Below are positions 43,609-53,477 of a stretch of DNA of 64,000 nucleotides, one piece after another. The position numbers were made by a program, and so were the translations under genes. The notes under the pieces were generated by a model. It was not told where the DNA came from and searched no databases. It was given only the letters and a program-made list of their open reading frames with translations. How positions within the stretch are numbered: position 1 is the stretch's first letter; each line of letters begins with the position of its first letter. Source of the stretch: SZUA-365 sp049663345 (GTDB lineage: Bacteria; Bacteroidota; Ignavibacteria; SZUA-365). The stretch is taken from assembly GCA_049663345.1 (NCBI GenBank), contig JBATDG010000061.1:8645-72644 (forward strand), in the 5' to 3' direction.

Positions 43609-44925
43609 TTGCGCAACGTACTCATCGTCACATATTATTTCCCTCCGTCGGGCGGACCCGGCGTCCAGCGTGTGCTGAAATTCTGCACGTACCTGCTGCA
43701 GTTCGGCTGGCGGCCGATTATTCTGACGGTGAAGGATGCTGATTATCCTGCGAGGGACGAATCGCTGTTGAATGAAATTCCCTCCGAAGCCGTGATTTAC
43801 CGCACTCCGATTTTCGAACCATACGACCTGTACCGGAAATTCACCGGGAAGAAAAAAGGGACGCCGGTGGATGTGAATACCATCCGCAAGGAAGGCGACA
43901 AACCATCGGCGCAGGAGCGGATCGCGGAATTTGTGCGCGCCACATTCTTCATTCCCGACGCCCGCATTGGATGGAAGAATTCGGCCGTGAAGCAGGGACT
44001 GGAAATTATCCGCGAACATGACATTCGGGCCATCTATTCTTCTTCTCCGCCCTACACCTGTTCGCTGATTGCACGCACACTCAAGCATAAAACAGGGCTG
44101 CCGTGGATCGCGGGTTTTCGCGACCCGTGGACCGGCTTTCTCTCCACGCCCCATCGCTGGTTTCTGCCCGCTATGATAGAGCGGCATCTCGAACGCGCCG
44201 TCTTCGCGGATTGCGATCGCATGGATGTCGCATGGAAAGGCATTCTAAAAGATTTCCACGGCAAATATCCCGACATTCCGACCGGGAAGGTGCATCATCT
44301 GCCGAATGGCTTCGACAGCGCGGATTTTCCGACGGTGGAAGTCATGATCAAGGAGAATTTCACCGTCACCTACACGGGCTCGATGTACGGCAAGCGCAAT
44401 CCCGAATCCTTCTTCGCCGCCGTCGCGCGACTGGTGGAAGCCGGGAAAGTGAATCCTGCGCATATACGGCTGCAGTTCATCGGACGCTTCGGCACGGAAG
44501 TGCGCGCCATGTTCGAACATCCGCTGCTCAAAGAAAGCATCGTCGTGCGCGAATACATGCCACATTCCGAAAGCGTGCGCCATCTATTCCAGAGCAACGC
44601 GCTGCTGATGGTTGTGGACGATTTCAAGGGCAATGAAGAAATCGTGCCCGGCAAAGTGTACGAATACATCGGCTCCGGAAAGCCTGTGATCACACTCGCT
44701 CCGGTGGGAGCGGTAACACAGGTGATTGAGGAAACGGCATCCGGACGATGTACGCGCTCGAATGATATCGATGGCATCGCCGACATCTTCCTCGATTTCT
44801 ACAAGCAATGGGAAAGCAGCTCGCTCGGCAGCACACAGAAGCGCGAGACTGTGCAGCAATTCGAACGCCGGGAGGTAACACGCCGCCTCGCCGGCTTACT
44901 GGACGAGATCACCGTCAGCACCTAA
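43609..44925 (+). CDS. Glycosyltransferase (GT4-like, GT-B fold)
   Basis: 438 aa. The N-terminus VLIVTYYFPPSGGPGVQRVLKF is typical of GT4-type enzymes that open with the glycine loop, and the C-terminal half has YTGSMYGKRNPESFF, GNEEIVPGKVYEYIGSGKPVI and an E-x7-E-like region. These enzymes transfer sugars in surface polysaccharide or glycolipid synthesis. The start is a TTG at 43609 directly after the repeat array, with no visible ribosome site, so translation efficiency may be low or the true start slightly different. Confidence 0.82.
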   Translation: MRNVLIVTYYFPPSGGPGVQRVLKFCTYLLQFGWRPIILTVKDADYPARDESLLNEIPSEAVIYRTPIFEPYDLYRKFTGKKKGTPVDVNTIRKEGDKPSAQERIAEFVRATFFIPDARIGWKNSAVKQGLEIIREHDIRAIYSSSPPYTCSLIARTLKHKTGLPWIAGFRDPWTGFLSTPHRWFLPAMIERHLERAVFADCDRMDVAWKGILKDFHGKYPDIPTGKVHHLPNGFDSADFPTVEVMIKENFTVTYTGSMYGKRNPESFFAAVARLVEAGKVNPAHIRLQFIGRFGTEVRAMFEHPLLKESIVVREYMPHSESVRHLFQSNALLMVVDDFKGNEEIVPGKVYEYIGSGKPVITLAPVGAVTQVIEETASGRCTRSNDIDGIADIFLDFYKQWESSSLGSTQKRETVQQFERREVTRRLAGLLDEITVST

Positions 44926-45035
44926 ATCAGCGCGCAACAGGGCGTCGCCAATCCGGCCGCACCTGCCCACAGCCGCGCACGCGGTGAAACACACCCTCCG
45001 TGCCTCTGCGTGGCAACGCATTTTCTTTTGGAACC

Positions 45036-46703
45036 ATGTCACATAGACTCGAACCCAAGCTGTTCACGGTTTTCCGTGAAGGATACAGTAAAGAAACTTT
45101 CATCGCCGATCTGACTTCCGGCGTGATCGTTGCGATCGTCGCACTTCCGCTGGCCATCGCTTTCGCCATCGCATCGGGCGTGAAGCCGGAGCAGGGACTC
45201 TACACCGCCATCATCGCAGGCGCCGCCATCTCGATACTCGGCGGCAGCCGCGTGCAGATCAGCGGTCCCACCGGCGCCTTCATCGTCGTCATCTACGCCA
45301 TCGTGCAGAAATACGGCTACGACGGACTCGCCGTCGCCACGCTGATGGCCGGCGCCATGCTGATTATCATGGGCGTACTGCGGATGGGCACGCTGCTCAA
45401 GTTCATTCCCTATCCCCTCACGGTCGGCTTCACCAGCGGCATCGCGCTAATCATTTTTTCATCGCAGATCAAGGATCTGTTCGGACTCGAGACCGGGGCT
45501 GTCCCTGCCGAATTTATCGGGAAATGGATTTTATTCGCGGGCAGTTTCGGCAGCATCAATCTCTCCGCCATGGCGATCGGCGCGGCGTCGATTCTCATCA
45601 TCGTATTCTGGCCGCGGGTGACGAGGCGCATTCCCGGTTCGCTCGTCGCGATTCTTGCCGCCACCGCCGCCGTGCAGCTGATGGATCTTCCGGTCGAAAC
45701 CATCGGCAGCCGTTTCGGTGCCGTACCAACGTCCTTTCCCACGCCGCATTTCCCGTCAATGAGCTGGGAGATGGTGCGCGAACTGTTCTCCCCCGCCCTC
45801 ACGCTCGCGCTGTTGGGCGCGATTGAATCATTGCTATCCGCCGTCGTCGCCGACGGTATGATGGGCACGCGGCACCGGTCGAACATGGAGCTGATTGGCC
45901 AGGGCATCGGCAACATTCTCTCACCCATATTCGGCGGCATTCCCGCGACCGGAGCCATCGCGCGCACGGCGACGAATATACGTAACGGAGGTAAAACTCC
46001 GGTATCCGGCATCGTGCACGCGATCGTACTGCTGCTGATCATGCTGTTTTTCGGCCGCTGGGCAGCGCTGATTCCCATGCCCGCGCTGGCCGCGATTCTT
46101 GTCGTTGTCGCCTACAACATGAGCGAATGGCGCACCTTCCGCAAACTGCTGCGCTATCCGAAAAGTGATGTCATCGTGCTTCTCGCGACCTTCATTCTTA
46201 CTGTATTGATCGATCTGACCGTAGCGATCGAAGTGGGCATCGTGCTTTCCGCCCTGCTGCTCATGAAGCGGATGTCCGACACCACCAACATGCAGATCAT
46301 CACGCGTGGTATCGCCGAGGGTGAGGATGAAGATGAAGAAGCATTCGACGACTACCACATCGAATCACGCGACGTACCCGACGACGTCATGGTGTTCGAA
46401 GTGCAGGGTTCGCTGTTCTTCGGCGCGGTGGAGCAATTCAAGGAGACGATCAGCGAGATTCACTCACGTCCACGCGTGTTCATTCTCCGTACCCGACACG
46501 TGCGCGCCATCGACGCCACCGGTCTTCAGGCCATCGAGGATCTGGTGACCCGCTTGCAGAAAGAGGGCGTGAAATTCCTGCTCTCCGGCGTGCATGCCCA
46601 ACCCATGGTGGCTCTGCGAGCATCAGGACTCATCGACCTCATCGGCGAAGAAAACCTCTGCGGCAACATCGATGAAGCCCTGCGCATCGCACGGCTCGGA
46701 TGA
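45036..46703 (+). CDS. SulP-family anion transporter with STAS domain
   Basis: 555 aa. About 11-12 hydrophobic segments: DLTSGVIVAIVALPLAIAFAIASG near the N-terminus, QISGPTGAFIVV and SVVADGMMGTRHRSN-type motifs are characteristic of SulP/SLC26 carriers (sulphate, bicarbonate, other anions, often Na+-coupled). The C-terminal STAS domain (about 450-550; VFILRTRHVRAIDATGLQAIEDL) is complete. The ATG at 45036 has no strong ribosome site; the frame is open 12 codons further. Confidence 0.92.
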   Translation: MSHRLEPKLFTVFREGYSKETFIADLTSGVIVAIVALPLAIAFAIASGVKPEQGLYTAIIAGAAISILGGSRVQISGPTGAFIVVIYAIVQKYGYDGLAVATLMAGAMLIIMGVLRMGTLLKFIPYPLTVGFTSGIALIIFSSQIKDLFGLETGAVPAEFIGKWILFAGSFGSINLSAMAIGAASILIIVFWPRVTRRIPGSLVAILAATAAVQLMDLPVETIGSRFGAVPTSFPTPHFPSMSWEMVRELFSPALTLALLGAIESLLSAVVADGMMGTRHRSNMELIGQGIGNILSPIFGGIPATGAIARTATNIRNGGKTPVSGIVHAIVLLLIMLFFGRWAALIPMPALAAILVVVAYNMSEWRTFRKLLRYPKSDVIVLLATFILTVLIDLTVAIEVGIVLSALLLMKRMSDTTNMQIITRGIAEGEDEDEEAFDDYHIESRDVPDDVMVFEVQGSLFFGAVEQFKETISEIHSRPRVFILRTRHVRAIDATGLQAIEDLVTRLQKEGVKFLLSGVHAQPMVALRASGLIDLIGEENLCGNIDEALRIARLG

Positions 46704-46765
46704 ACGCGGGACAAACGCCGGCTGAACGCTGCGAGTACCGGTTAACGATTGGACCTCAATCAGAC

Positions 46766-47365
46766 CTACAATAACACTCCAACACCGAGAAGCAGGCTGA
46801 GTGTGCCGTATGTTTGTTCTGATTTGCTGAAGTCGGTTTCCTGAGTGAGACTCTGAATGCGATAATTGATCTCCCCGCGAATCAGAGCACTGCCCCCGGC
46901 GCGGATTTTCAAACCTGCACCGAGATTGATGATGCTGACATCGAAACCGTCGGTTCGGTCTGACATGAGTTCAAGAAAGACCGGAATCGAATAACCGTTC
47001 GCCACGCCGTAGCCCGCACGCGCGAACAAAGCAAGCGGACTGCGGGCAAGCGGTTGCGTGTAGGCGACATGGAGAATCACTGACTGTGTCGGCCGCACCT
47101 CTTCCATTGCGCGAAGCCCGAGTTCAAGTTCTGCAGCCAGTCGATCTATGAAATACCACGACGGCATGATCGATACATACAAGTACGTATGCGATTCATC
47201 ACTTTCGTAATTCAGTGTCGGACTGATTTTCGATGTGTAGGTGGATTTGTCGGAAAACGAACCGGCCGTTCCCAGCAGCATCAATTCCACATTTCCTTGC
47301 TTGAACTGCGCCGACGCACTTGCGGCAAAGCACAGCAACAATGCGATGAACAGGCTCAATCTCAT
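46766..47365 (-). CDS. Outer-membrane beta-barrel protein (paralogue 1)
   Basis: 199 aa. A signal peptide ends at ASAQF (residue 20). The chain is a small beta-barrel with the same opening (KQGNVELMLLGTAG) and end (LLLGVGVLL) as its neighbour at 47461, so the two arose by tandem duplication. Function unknown; the barrel is too short to be a general porin. A promoter (TTGAGA-N17-TATGTTGT) lies upstream. Confidence 0.78.
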   Translation of the reverse strand: MRLSLFIALLLCFAASASAQFKQGNVELMLLGTAGSFSDKSTYTSKISPTLNYESDESHTYLYVSIMPSWYFIDRLAAELELGLRAMEEVRPTQSVILHVAYTQPLARSPLALFARAGYGVANGYSIPVFLELMSDRTDGFDVSIINLGAGLKIRAGGSALIRGEINYRIQSLTQETDFSKSEQTYGTLSLLLGVGVLL

Positions 47366-47396
47366 GGCTTCTCCTTGGAATGATAGGGTTGATGAG

Positions 47397-47427
47397 ACAA
47401 CATACTGCTATCTGATCTTTATCTCAA
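47397..47427 (-). promoter_or_regulatory. Promoter of beta-barrel paralogue 1
   Basis: On the minus strand: TTGAGA, 17 bases, TATGTTGT. Confidence 0.55.
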
Positions 47428-47460
47428 GAAAAATTAGCCCGAGGTTGCTGAGCCTCCCCT

Positions 47461-48069
47461 CTACTGCAACAGTATCCCCACTCCGAGAAGCAACGCCAAT
47501 TGATCTTCGGTGGCGTCGATGTGATCAAACGTTGAGTCGTAGTCCGCGATTTCACGACGGAAGTTCACTTCCAACCGGACAATCCCGCTTCCTCCTGCCA
47601 GGTACTTGATACCAATGCCTGCGTTTATCAGCGTATGATCGAATTTGTCGCTGGTGCGGAGCAGGAGAAACGACTGCGCCATCCCGGGCATGACATACCC
47701 CATGGCCGCGCCATAACCCGCGCGGGCGAAGGCAGCGAGCGGCAGGTCGGAAAGGCGATGAGTGAATGCGATGTTCGGTATGATCGCGTACGCCGGTTTT
47801 GCATGCTCCGATGTATGCCAACCAAACTCGAGCTCCAACGCAAAGCCATCAAGAAAATACCAGGCAGGTGTCAGTGACAGCATCGCGAATTTCCTCGAAT
47901 ATTCCGTGGTTCTCGGTGGATCGGGATGCCAGCGGTCGGTCACGGTAAATGTCTCACCATACCACCCAGCCGTTCCGAGCAGCATCATTTCCACGTCTCC
48001 CTTCTTGAACTGCGCCGACGCGCTCCCGCCAACACATAGCAGCAATGCAATTATCAGGCACGATCTCAT
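47461..48069 (-). CDS. Outer-membrane beta-barrel protein (paralogue 2)
   Basis: 202 aa. A signal peptide ends at ASAQF (about residue 20). It shares KKGDVEMMLLGTAG and a C-terminal LLLGVGILL with the gene at 46766. It may be co-transcribed with that gene but also has its own promoter of the same form, 17-base spacer included. AAGGAGGAG precedes the start. Function unknown. Confidence 0.78.
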   Translation of the reverse strand: MRSCLIIALLLCVGGSASAQFKKGDVEMMLLGTAGWYGETFTVTDRWHPDPPRTTEYSRKFAMLSLTPAWYFLDGFALELEFGWHTSEHAKPAYAIIPNIAFTHRLSDLPLAAFARAGYGAAMGYVMPGMAQSFLLLRTSDKFDHTLINAGIGIKYLAGGSGIVRLEVNFRREIADYDSTFDHIDATEDQLALLLGVGILLQ

Positions 48070-48100
48070 GGCTCCTCCTTAGAATGAATGGGCAGTACAG

Positions 48101-48131
48101 CTAACATACCCCTTTCCCATCTTTTTCTCAA
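48101..48131 (-). promoter_or_regulatory. Promoter of beta-barrel paralogue 2
   Basis: On the minus strand: TTGAGA, 17 bases, TATGTTAG; the same arrangement as the promoter of paralogue 1. Confidence 0.55.
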
Positions 48132-48132
48132 G

Positions 48133-48166
48133 AAAAACGCCCGGGGGGAAACCCGGGCGTTTTATT
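48133..48166. terminator. Terminator downstream of the surface-protein unit A
   Basis: Stem AAAACGCCCGGG / CCCGGGCGTTTT with loop GGGAAA, bidirectional. Confidence 0.8.
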
Positions 48167-48229
48167 CTGCCTCGGGAGCATGCCCGAGTGATCTTCAGGT
48201 ATCGAGAAAGGAAAAAGAAGCGTGAGCTC

Positions 48230-49129
48230 TTATTTCCTCACCAACTTCCGCTGTACCGTTTGACCGTTGTGTGCGATGCGGATGAGCAAGACTGCCGGAG
48301 AGGCGACACCGGACAGATCCTGCTGCTGGAGCATGAGGACGTTTTCGCGCTGCGTGAGTTCATAGAGACGTTCATACAGAAGCTTGCCATCCAGTGAATA
48401 AATGGCAAGTGCATACTCGCCCGGTTCGTGTGTACGAAGATTGATGTTTACATCACCACTGCTCGGCGCTGGATACACTTCGACCGAAAAGGGCTCGGGT
48501 ACGATACCATCAGAATCGAGAGAATCATCCACTCCAAGATTCAACCCCGGGTAACCCCTGATTACGGCAGCGAACCCCGGTTGAAGCTGTAAATCCGGAA
48601 TCGGCGAGATTGGATCCGAAATAATATGTTCGTCCGCACCGTCACCGTTGATGTCACCTAAATCGACGATCATCCGTCCGCCATAGCGTCCAGCAGCAAC
48701 GCACACCGAGAGGGGCTCGTTGGTCAATCCGTCCGCATCACCACCGACGACTACCATGGCCGGGAAGCCTTCGACTGAGTAATTAATAATGAAATCGTTA
48801 TAACCATCTCCGTTATAATCTCCTATCCGGTGATGCAGCGATCCGAATCCAGTGGGCCACCGTTCCGGATCGTGGTTTCGAAAGATCCTATCCACCGAAC
48901 CCGATAGGCCTGCCGCACCGCCATACATGATCCAGAGCGAATCGAGACTTGGCACCCAGATCATGTCATCCGCTCCGTCATTGTTTACATCCAGAAGAGT
49001 TACCCAAAAATTGCCAGACAATCGAACCGGCTCAAAACCCAATTTGTCGTTCTCAAAGAACTGATCAGGATGCGAGAGATCAGGATATTTCCCGTGTGCA
49101 CCGAATGCGACGCGCACCCGGGGGGGGGT
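48230..49129 (-). CDS. Distal part of FG-GAP T9SS protein A (out of frame in this sequence)
   Basis: This frame continues, after a one-base shift at the C9 tract, the protein begun at 49907. It holds further FG-GAP repeats (DVNNDGADD, DYNGDGYNDF, DINGDGADE) and a type IX sorting domain (VEVYPAPSSGDVNI, YSLDGKLLYERL, terminal KLVRK). It aligns with the intact copy at 54280-55986 along its whole length. As sequenced, ribosomes reading from 49907 stop before reaching it. Removal of one C at 49120-49128 would join the two parts. I read it as the switched-off distal half of a phase-variable gene rather than a separate gene; the ATG at 49186 in this frame precedes no conserved sequence. Confidence 0.75.
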   Translation of the reverse strand, partial: TPPRVRVAFGAHGKYPDLSHPDQFFENDKLGFEPVRLSGNFWVTLLDVNNDGADDMIWVPSLDSLWIMYGGAAGLSGSVDRIFRNHDPERWPTGFGSLHHRIGDYNGDGYNDFIINYSVEGFPAMVVVGGDADGLTNEPLSVCVAAGRYGGRMIVDLGDINGDGADEHIISDPISPIPDLQLQPGFAAVIRGYPGLNLGVDDSLDSDGIVPEPFSVEVYPAPSSGDVNINLRTHEPGEYALAIYSLDGKLLYERLYELTQRENVLMLQQQDLSGVASPAVLLIRIAHNGQTVQRKLVRK

Positions 49130-49907
49130 ACCCCCCTCCAATGACGTCCTTTTCAGTCGTTGCAACAACAAAATCACCGATTCCATCTCCGTTCACATCC
49201 CCCACTTGAATGGATCTCATACTGGCGCCTAAAATCGCATCATTTGTGCGAGGGAAGGACAGAGTATCGGAGGAATCACCTCGTGGATAGTGCCACACAG
49301 CGATTCCGCCATGACGATCATAAAAACTGAATGTTGTCGCGGCTATCAGTTCATCGCTCCCGTCTCCATCGAGATCGCTTGCAAACAGATCCTCACCCAA
49401 ATAACCGCTCCCATAGGAAGGAGTTTTCTCGCACAGGGGAAAGGCGACCACATGGCGGGGAGTGGTTTCGAGTGCATAGACAGAATCCCTGACACCCATA
49501 TAGATGAGAACCGAGTCGGGGTGTATTACACCGTTCGCGTCCTTGTACATTCGGAGCCGGGCCGCAAGGTCCGTCAAACCATCGCCATTGAAATCACCCG
49601 TCACCAGTTCCGCACCCCCATGCAGTTCGAGGTCCGCAGTGGTATCAAAGAGCGCCTGCCCTCCGAAATACACAAACGTCGTTTTTGGTCCAAATGCGCT
49701 GCAGAACAGATCCTTGTGTCCGTCTTTGTTCATATCCATTGTCACCATGCCAAGTCCCATCCAATACTCCGGCATTGCGGGATCTTTCTTTCCGTGTACG
49801 AATGCCATTTTATCGCAACCCTCCCGTTGTGCATGAGCAGGGAACGAACTGACTGCACTGAAAATCAGCCAACCAAGAACCACGTATATAGTCATGAACG
49901 GTTTCAC
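49080..49907 (-). CDS. Proximal part of FG-GAP T9SS protein A (truncated by frameshift)
   Basis: As read, 275 aa from a GTG at 49907 that follows GGAGG by six bases (ATG at 49895 is an alternative). A signal peptide ends at FPAHAQ. Asp-rich FG-GAP/VCBS repeats (MDMNKDGHKDL, DFNGDGLTDL, DLDGDGSDEL, DVNGDGIGDF) indicate a calcium-binding beta-propeller. The frame fails at the nine-base C run 49120-49128 and ends 13 codons later. The parallel protein at 54280 continues through this point. Without the distal half the protein has no sorting domain and would not be anchored. Confidence 0.78.
   Translation of the reverse strand: MKPFMTIYVVLGWLIFSAVSSFPAHAQREGCDKMAFVHGKKDPAMPEYWMGLGMVTMDMNKDGHKDLFCSAFGPKTTFVYFGGQALFDTTADLELHGGAELVTGDFNGDGLTDLAARLRMYKDANGVIHPDSVLIYMGVRDSVYALETTPRHVVAFPLCEKTPSYGSGYLGEDLFASDLDGDGSDELIAATTFSFYDRHGGIAVWHYPRGDSSDTLSFPRTNDAILGASMRSIQVGDVNGDGIGDFVVATTEKDVIGGGYPPPGARRIRCTREIS
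49120..49128. repeat. Homopolymer (C9 on coding strand) at a frameshift
   Basis: Nine G on the + strand (nine C in the coding direction), followed by TA and six C. Eight or eleven bases would keep the FG-GAP reading frame open; nine closes it. Confidence 0.8.
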
Positions 49908-49942
49908 AGCAAACCTCCAACCTGTTTGTGCTGAAATATCGT

Positions 49943-49976
49943 TCCCCGGCAAAAAGGAGAATCCTTCTTGCCGGGG
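49943..49976. promoter_or_regulatory. Hairpin between unit A genes
   Basis: Inverted repeat CCCCGGCAA ... TTGCCGGGG in the gap between the large protein A and FG-GAP A. No T run follows in the direction of transcription, so it may be a stability or partial-termination structure. Confidence 0.4.
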
Positions 49977-50036
49977 AAAAATGTCGAAATTAATTATGAA
50001 GATCAACGTATGCCGATCTCCGTGACAGTGAAGAAG

Positions 50037-53000
50037 TCATCGCAGAATAACCACACGTGCCAAGCCTGAATATCGTACCGACTCCAGGAGACAAAGATAC
50101 ACACCGGCAGGCAGGGTGCCTGGATTCATAGGTATTGTGAGTTGGCCTTTCTGTCTGAAGCCGTCGGTCAGCGTACCCAATTCACGTCCTTCAAGTGTCA
50201 GAAGCTTCACACGAATCGCCATATCCTCGGGAAGATTCATTGTCAGAACCGAGGACGATGTCCATGGATTCGGATGCACGAACATTTCGATGGATGATCC
50301 GGTGGGCAAGTACTCTATCTCGTGGTGCGTCCGTTTTGGTATCATGTTCGATTTTCGACAGCGATAATACGCGCGTCTTTCGGCTCGGGCAAGGCGAATC
50401 GAACCGGAATCAAGTGCGGCGGAAAGCATGGCCGAGATTGCATCGTCAATGGCAATCGAATCCCGCTTGATAAATGCGTTCGAAAGTCTACTGTGCAGAC
50501 TGTTGCGGTATGCTGGGGTTGTCCCATAATACCGTTCAAGCTGATCGTACTGTACATCAGCTGAATCCGGGTAGCCTGAGAATGTGAAATACTCCGCCCT
50601 CAATTCCACCATTTCCGCAGCCATGCCCGGTGAGATCAGCGGCTGTCGCCGTGTGAGATAACTCATCAGGCGCGTGCGGCTGGCGTTCGTGCTGTCTGGA
50701 TAGTCTCGAATGTGTATCAATTCCATATTCATCAAATCACGGAGAAGTCCAACACGTGTGGCACTGTTGGAACTCTGTGCAATCCCGGACTCAATGAATG
50801 TGTACACATCGTTCATCCTGCCCGCGCGAGCGAAGTCCTTCAACGTTGCCCGTGTGGGATTCCCACTGAGAACTGGGTACCTGCTTTTCGTCAGTACCCG
50901 CTCACATGTCCAGTCTTCAAATGCGGCGACAGCAGATTGCGAAAGAAACGGATTCCAAATTATCGAATTTGGGGTCACCTCAACGAACATGTATTGCACG
51001 GGAGTGGCTGTCAGCCAGCAATTGCTTTGAACTTCGGCGGTAGAAGTCGAATCTGCTACGATCCGGGGGATCAGGTTCGAGGAATGTCCAATGTCGTTCT
51101 GCGTTCCCGAGACTGCATTACTCCTGTAGATATGAGAGAATTGTTTGAGCTCGATCTGGGAGTTGCCATTCTGCCGGATCGCATTGTATCCCGCCCTGTA
51201 TTCTCCCATGTAGAGAATACTCTGCTCAGAGTAGAAGCCTTGAAAAGCATTAAAATCCAAAATCGATTGCTGCATTTCGATGATCGTGCCGGAGAGGTGA
51301 GCTCCCAGTCCACGAAGGTTTTCGCTGGATGTCAAACCGATAATGTCAAGCGGACTGCTCACCGTTGTCACGCCGGTCCACCAATCGTCACCGGTGGTAG
51401 TGCATTCGATAGTGGCGTATGAACCAGTCCCACCCGGCTGAAGGAAAATTCCGTCTCCAAGTTTATCGGATTTATCACTGCGGATAATATTGCAATGCGA
51501 AATCAGATTCTCGCTATTCGCCGCCTCGTAAAAGTGGATACCCGTGCCTTGCGAGACGGGGTCACAAAAGACATGGAGAATATCAACGTACTGCAACCGA
51601 CAGAGGGCCTCGGGACTTACGACAATGATTCCGTCCCATTCATCCGCATCGGTAGCGGTAGTGATTTCGGCGTATTCCATGTCAAGGATGGACGAACTGT
51701 TCAATTCTGCTCGATCACGCATGATCAGGTGTACCCGTTCTGTTTCCCCCAAGCCACGCACACGCAGCTGCCCCTGATTCCAGTTGTTGATATGAGGCAG
51801 ACCAGCCAGAGTAAGCTCACCTTCGATGTCAATTATCCCAAACTCATAAATAAAGAACTCATCGAATTCTGTCCCGAAGGTAAACGTATTCACCGTACCC
51901 CTGAATCGGAGCTCACCAAACACCGAAAGCCGATTATCATTACTCGACGGCGTTCCCTGGATAAAACCGATGGAGCCACCACCGGTGAGGGTGAGTGTGC
52001 TTCCGTCTGGAATAATCAGTTCGCTGGCGAGTTCGATTTGCGGTGTAGTGATAGTACCGCTGCCAATAATTCCCTGTGGATTGACAAGCTGTATTCTGCC
52101 CGTTGCCTCACACACTATGGATCCGCCATTGAGCATGATTGATCCTCCGTTCTCTACTCTCAGCGTTGCACCATCCTCGATATGGATGATCGCACCATTT
52201 TCGATTGTCGATGTGGAGGATATTGTGAACACGGCATTCTCACGAACATGCATGACATTGTCAACGGTTAAGGGAGAGGTGAGCGAGTTGCCTCCCGTGC
52301 GAAGAAGACAGAACTCACCCGCGGTCAGCTTAGTGGTTTTTGTCCCATTCACCGGAATAACTTCGATCGCATGACTTTCCACATCCTGGAAAAACAATGA
52401 CTGTGCATTGCCGAAGGTGAGATCGATAAACCGATCTCCACCGCCGCTCAACTGCGTACGTTTATTGACGAGAAATAAATAGTCCTCCGCACCAGCACGG
52501 ATTAATTTTGCTACTTGTACAAAGGTAGCCTCTACGCTTCCACCGCCAGTCGCGGAGGTACTGATCCCACTGCATTGGGCATTACCGGCATTCGTAAGCG
52601 TAATCGCCTGGAGTTCTGAAATATTATCGAATCCACCTTCATAGGTGCGCTCCCAAAGAAGGTCAAGGAACCTCGTCCCGATAGCGCCGCGAAGTCGCTC
52701 ATTCAAAACAGCCACTGTGTCCGCGGTCTTATCCCGGTGAGGGAATGTCGTCGGTCCTACCAAACCCTCATATCCGTCTACTCCCATAACCAAATGTTCG
52801 ACTATCCCTTTCGCGCCATACGAGAGTCCGATTCCGATATTTGCCTTGATTTCTTCAGGATACGGAAAACGTGTTAACATTATTTTCTCCGCATGAGTCT
52901 GGACAATCGGCCAAAACTCCTTGCCAACGATCAGGCCGTCGCGAACCGGTTCCGCTGTCTTGGGTGTGACGCTATGGATGGCGTTCGGATCAGCAGCTGC

Positions 53001-53477
53001 GCTCTCGTAGGATGTCCGAGTCGCACCTGCAACTGGCTCAGGTACTCCATGATCGTCATCCCGAACATCGAAGTCAAATGCCGACTCCGGGTGCAATCGG
53101 ACAGCAAATGAACCCATGACGTATTTTGCCAGCCAGCATGAAACAGCTTTCCTTGGATGCGAAGCACCGATGTAAGAAATATCGCACTCGGAATACGGGC
53201 TTACCGCCGCGCCCACACGGTCGACGATATACTTGTATCCCGGATGTTCCAGCATCTGCTCCGATGCATCTCCGGAAACTCCGTTGACGCTCAGCTGCAG
53301 CCAGTTGCAGTGAAGATCATCGATTGCGCCCCATTGACCGGTAGTGGTTAGGTCTACGCCATACCATAATAGATTGGTCGGATCCATGTTCGCATGATCT
53401 CCGACCACTTTAAATTCCTGCGCCCAAAGGGACGAACCAAGCAAAAAAACTACGAGATAGAAAACACTTGCCTTGAT
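50037..53477 (-). CDS. Large secreted beta-helix protein A with T9SS sorting domain
   Basis: About 1146 aa if the signal peptide is included. The signal (KASVFYLVVFLLGSSLWAQ) is in frame but is preceded by ATC at 53477, not a normal start; the first standard in-frame start is a TTG at 53444 inside the signal core. Residues about 150-300 resemble the end of a TIM-barrel glycoside hydrolase (PYPEEIKANIGIGLSYGAKGIV). About 400-800 is a parallel beta-helix (short NGAIIHIEDGATLRVENGGSI-type turns). A helical part follows, then a sorting domain (FVHPNPWTSSSVLTMNL, GVYLCLLES, VVILR). Paralogue of 56107. Transcribed from a G-tract promoter at 53721. Confidence 0.78.
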   Translation of the reverse strand: MKASVFYLVVFLLGSSLWAQEFKVVGDHANMDPTNLLWYGVDLTTTGQWGAIDDLHCNWLQLSVNGVSGDASEQMLEHPGYKYIVDRVGAAVSPYSECDISYIGASHPRKAVSCWLAKYVMGSFAVRLHPESAFDFDVRDDDHGVPEPVAGATRTSYESAAADPNAIHSVTPKTAEPVRDGLIVGKEFWPIVQTHAEKIMLTRFPYPEEIKANIGIGLSYGAKGIVEHLVMGVDGYEGLVGPTTFPHRDKTADTVAVLNERLRGAIGTRFLDLLWERTYEGGFDNISELQAITLTNAGNAQCSGISTSATGGGSVEATFVQVAKLIRAGAEDYLFLVNKRTQLSGGGDRFIDLTFGNAQSLFFQDVESHAIEVIPVNGTKTTKLTAGEFCLLRTGGNSLTSPLTVDNVMHVRENAVFTISSTSTIENGAIIHIEDGATLRVENGGSIMLNGGSIVCEATGRIQLVNPQGIIGSGTITTPQIELASELIIPDGSTLTLTGGGSIGFIQGTPSSNDNRLSVFGELRFRGTVNTFTFGTEFDEFFIYEFGIIDIEGELTLAGLPHINNWNQGQLRVRGLGETERVHLIMRDRAELNSSSILDMEYAEITTATDADEWDGIIVVSPEALCRLQYVDILHVFCDPVSQGTGIHFYEAANSENLISHCNIIRSDKSDKLGDGIFLQPGGTGSYATIECTTTGDDWWTGVTTVSSPLDIIGLTSSENLRGLGAHLSGTIIEMQQSILDFNAFQGFYSEQSILYMGEYRAGYNAIRQNGNSQIELKQFSHIYRSNAVSGTQNDIGHSSNLIPRIVADSTSTAEVQSNCWLTATPVQYMFVEVTPNSIIWNPFLSQSAVAAFEDWTCERVLTKSRYPVLSGNPTRATLKDFARAGRMNDVYTFIESGIAQSSNSATRVGLLRDLMNMELIHIRDYPDSTNASRTRLMSYLTRRQPLISPGMAAEMVELRAEYFTFSGYPDSADVQYDQLERYYGTTPAYRNSLHSRLSNAFIKRDSIAIDDAISAMLSAALDSGSIRLARAERRAYYRCRKSNMIPKRTHHEIEYLPTGSSIEMFVHPNPWTSSSVLTMNLPEDMAIRVKLLTLEGRELGTLTDGFRQKGQLTIPMNPGTLPAGVYLCLLESVRYSGLARVVILR

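Noticed and set aside
48230..49186. Separate small gene starting at the ATG at 49186
   Set aside because: Residues before the C9 tract in this frame match nothing in the paralogue, whereas the upstream frame does; the frameshift explanation accounts for both pieces.
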